Assembly: GCA_964592645.1 (NCBI GenBank)
Contig: CAZQFV010000001.1
Location: 1-64,000, forward strand
Length of the DNA: 64,000 nt
DNA from: CAZQFV01 sp964592645
Lineage (GTDB): Bacteria > Chloroflexota > Chloroflexia > DTKN01
Direction: 5' to 3'
The notes below the pieces were generated by a model that worked only from the letters and a program-made list of their open reading frames with translations, made no database searches and was not told where the DNA came from. Shown here piece after piece: positions 57,301 to 64,000 of this stretch. The first letter of the stretch is position 1. Each line of letters begins with the position of its first letter. The translations under genes and the position numbers were made by a program.

Positions 57301-58012
57301 CCACCAGGATGCCGGCGGCATGGAGGGCGGCAATCTCGTCACGGTAGTAGTTGTAGCCGCCGCCCCAATGGCCCCAGGAGTTGTTGATGGCGTCGGGGGC
57401 CAGGTCGGGGCGGGGGTCGGTCCCGCTCAGGTTCCACGGCGCCAGGTCCCACTGGAAGCACTCGGTGAAGGTTGCCTCGCTGCCGGAGCCGCTGTTGTTC
57501 ATGTTCTTGCAGTGGACCAGCCGGGCGCCCGGGGCCATGCCGATCTGGTTGGTCAGGCCGGCGTCCTCGCCGACCATCGTGCCGCTGGTGTGGGTGCCAT
57601 GGCCGTGGCCGTCGTTGGGGACGGAGGGGTAGGTGTCGGTGGCGTCCCACCAGTTGTAGTTGTGGTCGACGTTGGAGCAGGTGGGCGGGTCCTGGCAGCC
57701 GCGGTACTGGCGAATCAGGGCCGGGTGGTTCCAGTAGAGCCCGGTGTCGTTGCCGGCCATTACCGTGTTCTCCCCGGTGTAGCCCATCGCCCAGACCTGC
57801 GGCGCCTTGACAAAGGTGATGTTGGATTCGACGGCCGCGACCTGGCCTCCGTCCTCGCCCTTGAAGGGCTCCTGCAGTTGGATTTGATGGTTAGCGGTCA
57901 CCTGGGCCACGTCGGGGCGGGCGGCGACCTCCACAAGCAGGTCGTAAGAGGGTGTCTGAGAAGTCGTTTGTAGTAAGGCGCGAAACGCGGTGGAGTGCCG
58001 TTTGGAAGCCAC
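54365..58012 (-). CDS. Subtilisin-like (S8) protease with PKD repeats, 5' end displaced by a MITE
   Basis: The catalytic and C-terminal part of a secreted S8 serine protease. The triad is intact: Asp in MAGNDTGLYWNHP, His in GHGHGTHTSGT, Ser in GWSGTSMAGPHATA, with Asn in VSAGNEGSS. After the protease come two carboxypeptidase-regulatory-like folds (GALDGHTYDAVTAAPLAGAT; VVSGTVSEAGTG), a ThuA/GATase-like region (CILLVDDDNNSPDTRPYF), one diverged PKD, three near-identical 83-residue PKDs, a fifth diverged PKD, and the tail YIYLPVVYKAAAP. The first 22 codons of this frame (58012 to 57945) lie in a 111-bp inserted element and are not native. The signal and propeptide are in the separate frame at 58058-58423. 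Without them export is unlikely, so the gene is probably inactive. Confidence 0.88.
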   Translation of the reverse strand: MASKRHSTAFRALLQTTSQTPSYDLLVEVAARPDVAQVTANHQIQLQEPFKGEDGGQVAAVESNITFVKAPQVWAMGYTGENTVMAGNDTGLYWNHPALIRQYRGCQDPPTCSNVDHNYNWWDATDTYPSVPNDGHGHGTHTSGTMVGEDAGLTNQIGMAPGARLVHCKNMNNSGSGSEATFTECFQWDLAPWNLSGTDPRPDLAPDAINNSWGHWGGGYNYYRDEIAALHAAGILVEVSAGNEGSSCSSLRTPGDYREVLTTGSVNHANAFPGTMTGFSSRGPSDLDGNYFPDITAPGENIRSSVPGGGYEGGWSGTSMAGPHATALVGLLWSACPAFRGQVEETIHIITSTAAPVTSYVGSCGGNYVTGPNNDWGYGTIDALAAVNEILALCGEQGALDGHTYDAVTAAPLAGATVTAKWESGGQWQVTTDAGGYYTRTLPTGTYTVTGAMFGYAPETVTGVEVITAQVTTQDLYLDPLPTYVVSGTVSEAGTGLPLYAKVEALGTPLAPVWTDPGTGFYAIAVPEGTYTFHVSADLHQPESRVVVVGNNQQQDYALFPLPCILLVDDDNNSPDTRPYFTAALDTLGYDYDIFDVGGAGGNGPTAAQMAGYSIVIWFSGDKWGSTSAGPNSTDEGHLVTYLNGGGRLFLSSQDYLYDMGLTTFGQNYLGIGSYTNDSGGATSIVGLAGDPIGGGLGPFNLTYPTGFSDYGDIVDVGVAPASQAFRANNNSNNLDVDKDGGAWKTVFFGTDWVPLYNNNAANGRLVLDRIITWFGGCQACEAPSDATFDWTPLTPFAGEAVTFTASASGTTPMLFAWNFGDGGTGVGPSVVHTYAAEGDYTVHLTVTNACGTDHASAVVTVQPALCDPVEIVTVTTEISGCAVTFGAEFTGTAPYDWTWDFGPLGTSTETHPVVDFGASGSYPYTLTVANACGNDIWTGEVSVECAPPCDPVEVVTVTTEISGCAVTFGAEFTGTAPYDWTWDFGPLGTSTETHPVVDFGASGSYPYTLTVANACGNDIWTGEVSVECAPPCDPVEVVTVTTEISGCAVTFGAEFTGTAPYDWTWDFGPLGTSTETHPVVDFGASGSYPYTLTVANACGNDIWTGEVSVECAPPCVEVQIVTYTTGIAGCVVTFSAELTGTAPFSYLWDFGPLGTSTEAQPVVNFGATGTYSVTLDVTNCTAGHDRVEFSVSVTCAPATYYYIYLPVVYKAAAP
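54669..55415 (-). repeat. Three tandem 249-bp PKD-domain repeats
   Basis: Three copies of an 83-codon unit follow each other with an exact 249-bp period; the start of each copy is recognisable at 54669, 54918 and 55167. They are nearly identical at the DNA level, including third codon positions. Each encodes one PKD domain (DWTWDFGPLGTSTETHPVVD). The flanking PKD units are diverged, so the three arose by recent duplication or are kept alike by gene conversion. Confidence 0.85.
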
Positions 58013-58058
58013 TCCGCTGCGCTTCGTGGCTTACTACGAACCCTTTTCGGACACGCTC
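57948..58058. mobile_element. 111-bp MITE inserted in the S8 protease gene
   Basis: The ends GAGGGTGTCTGAGAAG and CTTTTCGGACACGCTC are imperfect terminal inverted repeats (13 of 16). TAA stands directly on both sides (57945-57947, 58059-58061) as a 3-bp target duplication of the TNA type used by several IS5-family groups. The inside is also an inverted repeat: GTAGTAAG ... CTTACTAC with about 24 of 30 bases paired, so the whole element can fold into one hairpin. It has no coding capacity. Removing the element and one TAA joins both protease frames exactly. Confidence 0.88.
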
Positions 58059-58423
58059 TAAGACCCGCCGCGGACCAGGATCTTGTTGGCGATGTAAAAG
58101 GCCTGGTAGTCGGCCCCCTGGCGGTCCAGGTAGGCCCGCAGGTCCTTCTGCGTGCGCTCGGCGGTGGCCACCAGCGTCTCGTAGACGAAGCGGCCCTTCT
58201 CGAGCTTGGTCTTCAGGGAGTAGGCCGGGGACAGGTCGGCCTTCTCGGTCATCCAGATGAAATAGTCGGTCTGGCCGCGAGCGCTGATCTCCTCCAGCAC
58301 CAGCGGCTCGACCTTGGCCAGGGGGTCCGGCAGGTTGAGCCGGGCGGCCCCCGCTCCCAGAGGCAGCATGGAAAGGAGCAGGGCCAGGAGAATGCCCAGG
58401 GCAAACATCTTGCGGGTATGCAT
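58058..58423 (-). pseudogene. Prepro region of the S8 protease, cut off by the MITE
   Basis: 121 residues. The signal peptide is MHTRKMFALGILLALLLSML with cleavage near AGAA. Then comes the propeptide (inhibitor I9-like) with TDYFIWMTEKADLSPAYSLK and ADYQAFYIANKILVRGGS. The frame ends at a TAG made at the junction of TTA and the first G of the element. In the native gene the next residues would be YDLLVEVAARPDVAQV, which are the first native residues of the downstream frame. GGAGAAGACGAA supports the ATG, and a near-consensus promoter lies 198 bp upstream, so this piece may still be transcribed and secreted as a lone propeptide. Confidence 0.85.
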
Positions 58424-58620
58424 TTCGTCTTCTCCGCGAACAGCAAACTGGGGCCTGCCGCTGGCGGCAGGCCGGCGAAAGGCCGGGGATGGGGATGCGG
58501 CACCTCCTCTCTCTCGGAAGGGTAGTAGCAGCCGGGGGGCACCTGGCGCCTCGGCCGCCGTTGGCGCAAAAAACTTCCAGAGCGGTTCGCCGGGACTCCT
58601 CCACCCTGGAAGCTGCCGAC
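58424..58620. other. Long 5' leader of the protease gene
   Basis: No gene is seen. A perfect 10-bp hairpin, GGCCTGCCGC-TG-GCGGCAGGCC (58452-58473), lies 29 bp before the protease ATG, between promoter and start, where it could affect translation or transcript stability. Confidence 0.4.
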
Positions 58621-58649
58621 ATCATACCAGAAGAGGGGAAGCTTGTCAA
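58621..58649 (-). promoter_or_regulatory. Promoter of the S8 protease gene
   Basis: Minus strand: TTGACA (58649-58644), a 17-bp spacer, TATGAT (58626-58621) with TG-G before it. The best promoter match in this part of the window; it shows that the prepro frame belongs to a gene that was expressed. Confidence 0.75.
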
Positions 58650-58683
58650 AAAAGGCCCCCCCTCGGGGATCGATCCGGCCAGG

Positions 58684-59433
58684 CTACGGCACCGCCCCCT
58701 TGGACATCACCGGCAGGTAGATGGCGCGGCGGCAAGGCATCTCCACCACCAGGGCCACCGGCACATCGACGGCGCCGGCGATCAGCGGATCGTTCTGGGC
58801 GACGACCAGCGCCGCCATGTAGCGCTCGCCGACGACATCGTAGGGCGGCCGGGCGGAAAAGACGATGTCGAGATCCAAGGCCCCGCCGGCCGGCACGACC
58901 CCCCGGGTGATCGACTCGCTCACCCAGGGCACGTCGGAGAGGAGCGCGGCGCCGCCCTCCAGCGGCAGCGTCGCCGTCGTCTCGGCAATGCCAAAGACCA
59001 AGGGTGCGGAGCCCAGGTTGGCCACGCTCAGAGTTTGGGTCACCGCGCCGCCGGGCACGGCGCAGGCCCGCATGCTGCCCGGCCGCACCCGGGCCACGGG
59101 GCTATCCAGCGCCAGGTCCAGGATGTTGGTGCCGGTGACCACGACGACGGAGGGGACCACGGCGGTGAGGTAGCCGGCCTTCCGGGCGAGGATATCGTAG
59201 GTGCCGGCCGGCAGGTCCAGGACATAGCGGCCGGCGGGGTCGGTCAGCTCCGTGATGATGAGGCCCTTCTCGTAGCGGGGAACGTAGAGGTAGAGATGGT
59301 TTCCATCCAGGGTCATGTGCTCGACGCTGGCCTGGGAGATGAAGGAGCCGACCAGCAACGGGTTGGCCGGGTCGGAGACGTTCAGCCGATATAGCCGCAA
59401 TAGATCAGCAAGGACGTAACTGGTGGCGCGGGC
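58684..59433 (-). pseudogene. 5'-truncated secreted protein with LVIVD-like and CarboxypepD_reg-like parts
   Basis: About 250 residues. It starts inside a LVIVD-type beta-propeller repeat (LYRLNVSDPANPLLVGSFIS ... VEHMTLDGNHLYLYV). It goes on to a carboxypeptidase-regulatory-like fold (GRYVLDLPAGTYDILARKAG) and an Ig-like domain (VTQTLSVANLGSAPLVFGIA), and ends AIYLPVMSKGAVP. The open frame continues upstream to 59586 but loses protein character and becomes AT-richer. There is no signal peptide or ribosome site. Exported proteins of this kind need a signal, so the gene has lost its 5' part. The C-terminal tail matches that of the S8 protease. Confidence 0.55.
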
Positions 59434-59622
59434 GTCCAGTTTTAGCCGTGCCTGGGCAAAGATCGTCTCAAAGATGTAAACGCCAGGCTGAAAAAAGTTG
59501 GACCTGGAGCAACGGCCCTGCACAGGGCAACCGGAGGGCGTCCCAGAGGGCCCGGAGGGGAAGGGCGGCGCGGGGCTCCTGCGCACGCCGTTTCCGCTCC
59601 ACTTCAGGGAGGGAGCGGCCTC

Positions 59623-59979
59623 TTATTTCTCTCTACCCACCCAGATGCGGCCGGCCTCCACTTTGACCGGGAACACGGGCAGGGCATGCTCCCGCCGCAG
59701 GACGCCCAGGACGGAGCCGACGGCCGGGGGCCAGGGCGTCCACTCTTTGACATCGCCCGTGCGCAGGTCAAAGGCGCTGCGGTGCCAGGGACAGACGATG
59801 GCCCCGTCGTCGGTGAGGCGGCCGCCTTTCAGCGGGGCGCCCATGTGGGGGCAGCGGGCGGCAATGGCATAGACCTGCCCCCGATGACGGATCACAAGAA
59901 TGTTTTTTCCATCCGCCTGGACGACTTCCCGGGCCCCTTCAGGCAGGCGGCTTTCCTCCAGAACATCGATCCATTCCAT
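59623..59979 (-). CDS. Rieske [2Fe-2S] protein, NirD/ferredoxin-like
   Basis: A 118-residue soluble Rieske protein. The cluster ligands are in CPHMGAPL and CPWHRSAFDL (C-x-H ... C-x2-H), and the fold is otherwise complete (GREVVQADGKN-like first sheet, ending IWVGREK). Stand-alone Rieske ferredoxins pass electrons to oxygenases or act as the small subunit of nitrite reductases; no partner is adjacent. CAGGAGGAACAAGAA precedes the ATG. The 217-bp gap upstream (59980-60196) shows nothing recognisable. Confidence 0.88.
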   Translation of the reverse strand: MEWIDVLEESRLPEGAREVVQADGKNILVIRHRGQVYAIAARCPHMGAPLKGGRLTDDGAIVCPWHRSAFDLRTGDVKEWTPWPPAVGSVLGVLRREHALPVFPVKVEAGRIWVGREK

Positions 59980-60196
59980 TTCTTGTTCCTCCTGGCGTCG
60001 TCATTGCCCTACCAAGCCGGCAATCTCGGCGAGCGTAGTGCCGATTTACAACTGCTTTTTACGCACCCACTCGTCCGTCCCTCTTGTTCCAGCATCCCAT
60101 CCGCCGATCACCGGCGGCTCAGAACCGCCAAGACGTGGCGGCCGTCGGTATCTGGCAGAGGTTTGCCCCCCGGGGATAGGCATCGTCCCCCGCTGC

Positions 60197-62710
60197 CTAG
60201 GGTTTAAAGACCACCATCAGGTAAAAGACGGTCCGGACCTGGATGCCGACCATGGCCGGCGCCGAGTCCAACTCGCCGTCGTTGACGAGGAAGGAGAAAG
60301 AATCGGGCCCATTGTAGCCGGCGGCCGGCCGGTAGACCAGGTGCGGCGCCGTCCCGCTGAGCGTGCCGTGGCTCGGCCCGGCAAGGAGGCGGTAGGTGAG
60401 CCCGGCGCCCTCGACATCCGACCCGGTGAGGGTGATGGCCACGGCGTGGCCCTGCAGCGTGGTCACGGACAACGGGTTGGCCACCGGGGCGTCGTTCACC
60501 GCCTGCACGGCGATGTCCACCACCGCCGCCGTCGAGGTGAGCAGGCCGTCGCTGACAACGAAGGAGAAGGCGTCGGCGCCGTTATAGTTCAAGGTCGGGG
60601 TGTAGACAAGGTGCGGCGCGACCCCGCCCAACGTCCCGTGGCCCGGGCCCGCCACCACCCTGAAGGTCAGCGGGTCGCCCTCCACATCGGAGCCACTCAG
60701 GACAATGGCCAGGGGGGTGTCCTCGAGAGTGGACAGGGACAGCGGGCCGGCCACCGGGGCGTCGTTCACCGCCTGCACGGCGATGTCCACCACCGCCGCC
60801 GTCGAGGTGAGCAGGCCGTCGCTGACAACGAAGGAGAAGGCGTCGGCGCCGTTATAGTTCAAGGTCGGGGTGTAGACAAGGTGCGGCGCGACCCCGCCCA
60901 ACGTCCCGTGGCCCGGGCCGGATACGACGGCAAAGGTGAGCGGATCGCCCTCCGGGTCGGAGCCACTCAGGACGATGCCCAGGGCGGTATCCTCCGGGGT
61001 GGACACGGACTGGGCATCGGCCGTCGGGGGGCTGTTCGGCCCCAGCACTTTGATGTCCGCCACCGCCGGATCCGAGACAAGCTGCCCATCGCTCACGGTA
61101 AAGGTAAAGGCGTCGGGGCCGCTGTAGTCGAGCGTCGGCGTGTAGACCAGGTTGGGTGCCATGCCGCCCAACACCCCGTGGCCGGGCCCCGCTACGACGG
61201 CAAAGGTGAGCGGATCGCCCTCCACGTCGGAGCCGGTCAGGACGATGCCCAGGGGCGTGTTCTCGGGAGTGGACAGGGACTGGGGATCGGCCACCGGCGG
61301 GTCGTTCACCGCCTGCACGGTGATGTCCACCACCGCCGCCGTCGAGGTGAGCAGGCCGTCGCTGACAACGAAGGAGAAGGCGTCGGCGCCATAGTAGTTG
61401 AGCGTGGGGGTGTAGGTTAGGTTGGGCGCCGTGCCGCCCAGAATCCCATGGCTCGGTCCCGCAGTGACGGTAAAGGTGAGGAGGTCGCAGTTGGGGTCGG
61501 AACCGGTCAGGACGATGGGGAGAGCCGCATCCTCGGGGGTCGAAACCGTCTGCGGGTACGCGACCGGGGGATAGTTGGTGACCGTATAGTCGTAGAGCTG
61601 GCTGTCCGCGTTCCCGGCATAGTCGCGCACCGTCACCAGGATCGTGTGCGGCCCTCCGCCACAGGGAAACTGGAACAGGGAGCCGGGTATGAACCCGAGG
61701 TCGATGTAGTAATCCCGGCAGGAATAGTTCCCACAGGTCGGCGGAACCACGTAAAAGTCGTTCAGGTAGGCGTAGCGGTCGGCGCCGCCCGGCAGGGTAT
61801 CGAAGCGCCAGGTGGTGTGCTCCGGCCCGCCGTCCACGGAAAAGAGGATTTCGAAGGGCGGAAGGTAGTAGACGTCGTCCAATATCAAATCGCGCGCCCT
61901 GACGTACAGGCTGTATTCCCCAAAGACCTCGTTTCCGGGATAGACCTGGTGGTTCTTCAAGAGTCCGACGGCCTGGATCTCGGGGCCGACGGTGTCGGGC
62001 AACGGGACGTGGAACTCGAAGCCGTTGAGGTACACGCCTCCGGCGCCCAGAATGTTGAGGTGGATATGGTTGAACTGCTTGCCGAACGACCAGACCGGCC
62101 ACTCGATGATGTCCCCGATGTAGGTAGTGGGAGAGATGAACCCGCCGTAGATCGGATCGGCCTGGTACTCGGCGAACTTGTCCCAGATGTACTGAGGGAT
62201 GGTGTCCTGGCGGATATGATGGTACTGCCAGATATAGCCCTCCAGGTCCAGGATCGCCACCTCCCAGTACAGGTCCCAGCCAGGCCGGTAGTTTTCGATG
62301 TTGATCACCTGGCCCCCCGACTGGTTATAGACGTTCGTGCCATAGACCTTCATCATATCCATGCCGTGGTGAAAGTAGGGCGTGCCCCCATAGTCCTGGT
62401 ACGACTGCATGCTCCAGCCGATCGAATCGAGCGCGAACGGCCATTCATAGACGCCGTGGTCGTCCGCGTAAGGGTCGCCGGTGGCCAGGTGCAGGTAGTC
62501 CGGCCGCCACTCGTGCTCGATCTCGTGGTCCATGTACCAAAGGAGCGGGTCGATGCCCTCGTCGAACCGGACGGGGTCCTGGGCGCGCGCCGTGGGGGCC
62601 GGCGCCGGCCCAACTCCGGCGGCCGCCAGGAGCACGGCGATCAGAAACAGGGTAGCAAGACGGCGCCACAGGCGCCGCCAGCGGCGAGAGCCAACGATAG
62701 CCCGGTTCAT
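60197..62710 (-). CDS. Secreted M23-like protein with tandem Ig/cadherin-like repeats
   Basis: An 837-residue exported protein. The signal peptide has a hydrophobic LATLFLIAVLLAAAGVG and cleavage near ARAQ. Residues about 50-240 resemble an M23 fold: FHHGMDMM and FNHIHLNIL give an HxxxD ... HxH pattern, though the centre differs from typical peptidases, so activity is uncertain. A linking beta region has a CGNYSCRDYY cysteine pair. Five or six Ig/cadherin-like repeats of about 90 residues follow, each with TPEDTALGIVLSGSD- and GADAFSFVVSDGLL-type segments. The protein ends FYLMVVFKP. Of two close ATGs, 62710 has AAAGGAG at the better distance. It is probably a surface protein. Confidence 0.8.
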   Translation of the reverse strand: MNRAIVGSRRWRRLWRRLATLFLIAVLLAAAGVGPAPAPTARAQDPVRFDEGIDPLLWYMDHEIEHEWRPDYLHLATGDPYADDHGVYEWPFALDSIGWSMQSYQDYGGTPYFHHGMDMMKVYGTNVYNQSGGQVINIENYRPGWDLYWEVAILDLEGYIWQYHHIRQDTIPQYIWDKFAEYQADPIYGGFISPTTYIGDIIEWPVWSFGKQFNHIHLNILGAGGVYLNGFEFHVPLPDTVGPEIQAVGLLKNHQVYPGNEVFGEYSLYVRARDLILDDVYYLPPFEILFSVDGGPEHTTWRFDTLPGGADRYAYLNDFYVVPPTCGNYSCRDYYIDLGFIPGSLFQFPCGGGPHTILVTVRDYAGNADSQLYDYTVTNYPPVAYPQTVSTPEDAALPIVLTGSDPNCDLLTFTVTAGPSHGILGGTAPNLTYTPTLNYYGADAFSFVVSDGLLTSTAAVVDITVQAVNDPPVADPQSLSTPENTPLGIVLTGSDVEGDPLTFAVVAGPGHGVLGGMAPNLVYTPTLDYSGPDAFTFTVSDGQLVSDPAVADIKVLGPNSPPTADAQSVSTPEDTALGIVLSGSDPEGDPLTFAVVSGPGHGTLGGVAPHLVYTPTLNYNGADAFSFVVSDGLLTSTAAVVDIAVQAVNDAPVAGPLSLSTLEDTPLAIVLSGSDVEGDPLTFRVVAGPGHGTLGGVAPHLVYTPTLNYNGADAFSFVVSDGLLTSTAAVVDIAVQAVNDAPVANPLSVTTLQGHAVAITLTGSDVEGAGLTYRLLAGPSHGTLSGTAPHLVYRPAAGYNGPDSFSFLVNDGELDSAPAMVGIQVRTVFYLMVVFKP
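60481..60919 (-). repeat. 270-bp tandem Ig/cadherin-like repeat units
   Basis: A stretch of about 165 bp starting at 60481 recurs with only a few changes starting at 60751, a period of 270 bp or 90 codons. A shorter copy of its first 90 bp recurs near 61300. The units encode consecutive Ig/cadherin-like domains, and the DNA-level identity points to recent duplication or conversion. Confidence 0.75.
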
Positions 62711-62775
62711 AATCATCTCCTTTAGCGCTTTGGACTCGGCGGCGCTCGGGGCCACGCCGGTCCAGGGATATCCTG

Positions 62776-62804
62776 AACATATCATATTTGCCAACCGCTG
62801 TCAA
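62776..62804 (-). promoter_or_regulatory. Promoter of the M23-like surface protein
   Basis: Minus strand: TTGACA (62804-62799), a 17-bp spacer, TATGTT (62781-62776). The -35 overlaps the last codons of the decayed regulator gene. Confidence 0.6.
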
Positions 62805-63230
62805 ACGCCGAATTTGCCGACCTTGATCTGCTCGTACAGCGTCCGAGTCTCCGGACCCGGCGCGACATCGAGCTCCTCCCACAGGGCCCGCTCACAGGAG
62901 TGGTAGGACCGGAAGGCTTCGCTGCGCCGGCCAGCCCGCGGTGCGCGCGGCGATCTGGTGTAGCTGCTCATCGCCCAGGGCCAGGCCGCTGTCGGACAGC
63001 GCCGCCCGTATCTCCTCCGGCGTGAAGCGCAGATCGTTCTCGTCCAGTTCCAGCAGCCGTCCTTCGACCCGCAGCCGGGCAACGGTGGACAGCGGCGGCA
63101 GGCCGCGGGAGGCAATGACCAAGCATACGGGCCAGGCCGGCTGCCCCAACAGGGCATCCAGGGCCTGGTGGACGGCCGGGTTGGTGATCAGATGGTAGGG
63201 GAGCCGGCGGCCCGTCCAGGGCGCGGCGCA
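62801..63230 (-). pseudogene. Decayed MalT/SARP-type regulator remnant
   Basis: Pieces of one large regulator survive in different frames. First comes part of the signal-transduction ATPase (VCLVIASRGLPPLSTVARLR, then FTPEEIRAALSDSGLALGDE and LHQIAARTAGW), the usual sequence of MalT/AfsR-like proteins after Walker B. Then, after a frame change and a large deletion, the end of a bacterial transcriptional activator domain appears (AFRSYHSCERALWEELDVAP, GPETRTLYEQI). Nothing in between or on either side completes the protein, and no start site is seen. It is a pseudogene. Confidence 0.7.
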
Positions 63231-64000
63231 TCAGGCCACCGCGCTGAGGCGCGGGTTGGGGCGGCAGTGCACGCCGGCCCGGGCGCAGGGCCGGCCGTCC
63301 ACCTCAACCACGTCGGCAAAGTAGACAAAATCGCCCTGCAACAGGTAGCGACCGACGGCATAGGCATCCACCGGAATGTCGGCCTGTTCAAAGGCCCGGA
63401 TCCGCTCGGGGGTAAAGTCGTCGGCGACGACGATCTTGACGTACTCGAACCCGGACTGGTCCAGCACCCGGCGCACCTCGCGCACATGCCCGGCGTCGGT
63501 CCCTGCGCCCGCGGCCCCCGGGCGCGTAGCCCCCTCCGCGCCCACGCGCACCCCCCACAGCCGCCGTCCCAGGCGCTGGGCCACGGCGAGGGCCGTCTGC
63601 TCCCACTCGGCGGTGAAGTCGACAGAGACGATGAGGTCAACCTGGGCGTCCAGGTGCCGGGCGAAGCACTCGGCGGCCCGCACCGTGTCGCCGCCGTAGC
63701 AGGCGATCAGGGAGGGAGGGACCGTGGCCATCCCGGGCCGGCCCCACCAGGCCCCCTGGGCATCGGTGCCCACGCCCAGGGCCCCGCTGATGTAGGCAGC
63801 ATAGCCATCCCCCGTCTGTACCAGGTGGTGGTCGAAGCGGGCAGGGAAAAAGAGCACCGGCTTGCCGCCAGCAGCCTCCACAACGTGCCGGGCATTGGTG
63901 GCCACGCGCGTGCGCCGGGCCAGTACGCCCAGGAAGTCGGTCTCCAGTTGGGCGAAGTGGGCATAGTCGCCGGCGATGGTCATGACCGCCTCGCCGGGCG
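63231..64000 (-). CDS. Nicotinate phosphoribosyltransferase, C-terminal part (runs off the window)
   Basis: At least 255 residues of an NAPRTase-family enzyme, which joins nicotinate and PRPP in NAD salvage. Recognisable segments are PGEAVMTIAGDYAHFAQLET, FLGVLARRTRVATNARHVVE, PARFDHHLVQTGDGYAAYIS and VGRYLLQGDFVYFADVVEVD. The ATG at 63983 is internal: in-frame family sequence (PGEAV) continues before it to the window edge, so the true start is outside. The protein ends with CRPNPRLSAVA. Whether the enzyme prefers nicotinate over nicotinamide cannot be read here. Confidence 0.88.
   Translation of the reverse strand, partial: PGEAVMTIAGDYAHFAQLETDFLGVLARRTRVATNARHVVEAAGGKPVLFFPARFDHHLVQTGDGYAAYISGALGVGTDAQGAWWGRPGMATVPPSLIACYGGDTVRAAECFARHLDAQVDLIVSVDFTAEWEQTALAVAQRLGRRLWGVRVGAEGATRPGAAGAGTDAGHVREVRRVLDQSGFEYVKIVVADDFTPERIRAFEQADIPVDAYAVGRYLLQGDFVYFADVVEVDGRPCARAGVHCRPNPRLSAVA

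Noticed and set aside
54458..57973. Plus-strand open frame of 1171 codons opposite the protease
   Set aside because: Composition is antisense to repeated PKD sequence (Val/Gly/Arg/His-rich, itself repetitive), with no motif; it is an effect of high GC.
57945..58012. Native N-terminus of the protease at the ATG at 58012
   Set aside because: This ATG and the following 22 codons lie in the inserted element; the native frame joins the upstream signal/propeptide piece.
59434..59586. Coding extension of the truncated surface protein
   Set aside because: The frame is open but the sequence is AT-richer, lacks the beta-repeat pattern and has no start or ribosome site. I could not identify it.
1..64000. 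tRNA, rRNA or CRISPR array
   Set aside because: Reading both strands I saw no tRNA arm motifs, no rRNA sequence and no regularly spaced repeats with spacers. The tandem repeats present are coding domain repeats.

Overview
The window is high-GC bacterial DNA, most likely from a member of the Chloroflexota (Anaerolineae/Caldilineae-like). I infer this from the very long membrane protein with the DUF2298 YYY signature, from secreted PKD/Ig proteins ending in a Y-L-P-V-x-x-K-type tail, from a C-terminal domain I know from Chloroflexota surface proteins, and from frequent GTG/TTG starts behind strong AGGAGG sites. No rRNA, tRNA or CRISPR array was recognised. Promoters of the TTGACA-N17-TATAAT kind can be read directly in front of many transcription units.

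Layout. 0-0.4 kb: the end of a mobile element, the tail of an MFS transporter and a 4Fe-4S remnant. 0.5-4.3 kb: two adjacent membrane proteins (zinc ribbon; TPR) that share a three-helix membrane module. 4.4-9.8 kb: GH38 alpha-mannosidase, MBL-fold hydrolase and a secreted GH99-like glycosidase. 9.9-14.7 kb: two small membrane proteins and mfd. 15-18 kb: a Tat-exported protein, then a compact, lower-GC restriction-modification island: a D12-class adenine methyltransferase divergent from a small HTH regulator and a NotI-family Fe-Cys endonuclease. 18-27.6 kb: two small hypotheticals, a class B penicillin-binding protein, a 1770-residue GT39/DUF2298 protein and an Eis-like acetyltransferase.

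28-35 kb is one catabolic operon read leftward: enoyl-CoA hydratase (with a Cys-rich insertion), 2-oxoacid:ferredoxin oxidoreductase alpha and beta-gamma, acyl-CoA dehydrogenase, EtfB, EtfA. This set fits oxidation of a branched 2-oxoacid to its acyl-CoA, dehydrogenation through ETF, and hydration. 35-43.6 kb: GT39-like and GT4 glycosyltransferases, a UDP-sugar dehydrogenase, a Ca2+/H+ antiporter, an HD protein and a lipoprotein. 43.7-52.1 kb: peptide deformylase, threonine synthase, LysM/M23 peptidase, a Wzt-type ATPase, a Wzz-Wzm fusion, RmlD and RodA; these are mostly envelope genes. 52.2-54.3 kb: SagB-type oxidoreductase, deoxynucleoside kinase and a possible metal-dependent hydrolase.

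54.3-63 kb is dominated by secreted proteins: a subtilisin-like protease with PKD repeats whose prepro region is split by a 111-bp MITE, a 5'-truncated surface protein, a Rieske protein, an M23-like protein with tandem Ig/cadherin-like repeats, and a decayed MalT/BTAD-type regulator. The window ends inside a nicotinate phosphoribosyltransferase gene.

The observations most worth following are the NotI/D12 restriction-modification island, the exactly reconstructable MITE insertion in the protease, the zinc-ribbon-like insertion in the crotonase, the Wzz-Wzm fusion, and a 46-bp palindrome carried in frame in the DUF2298 gene.
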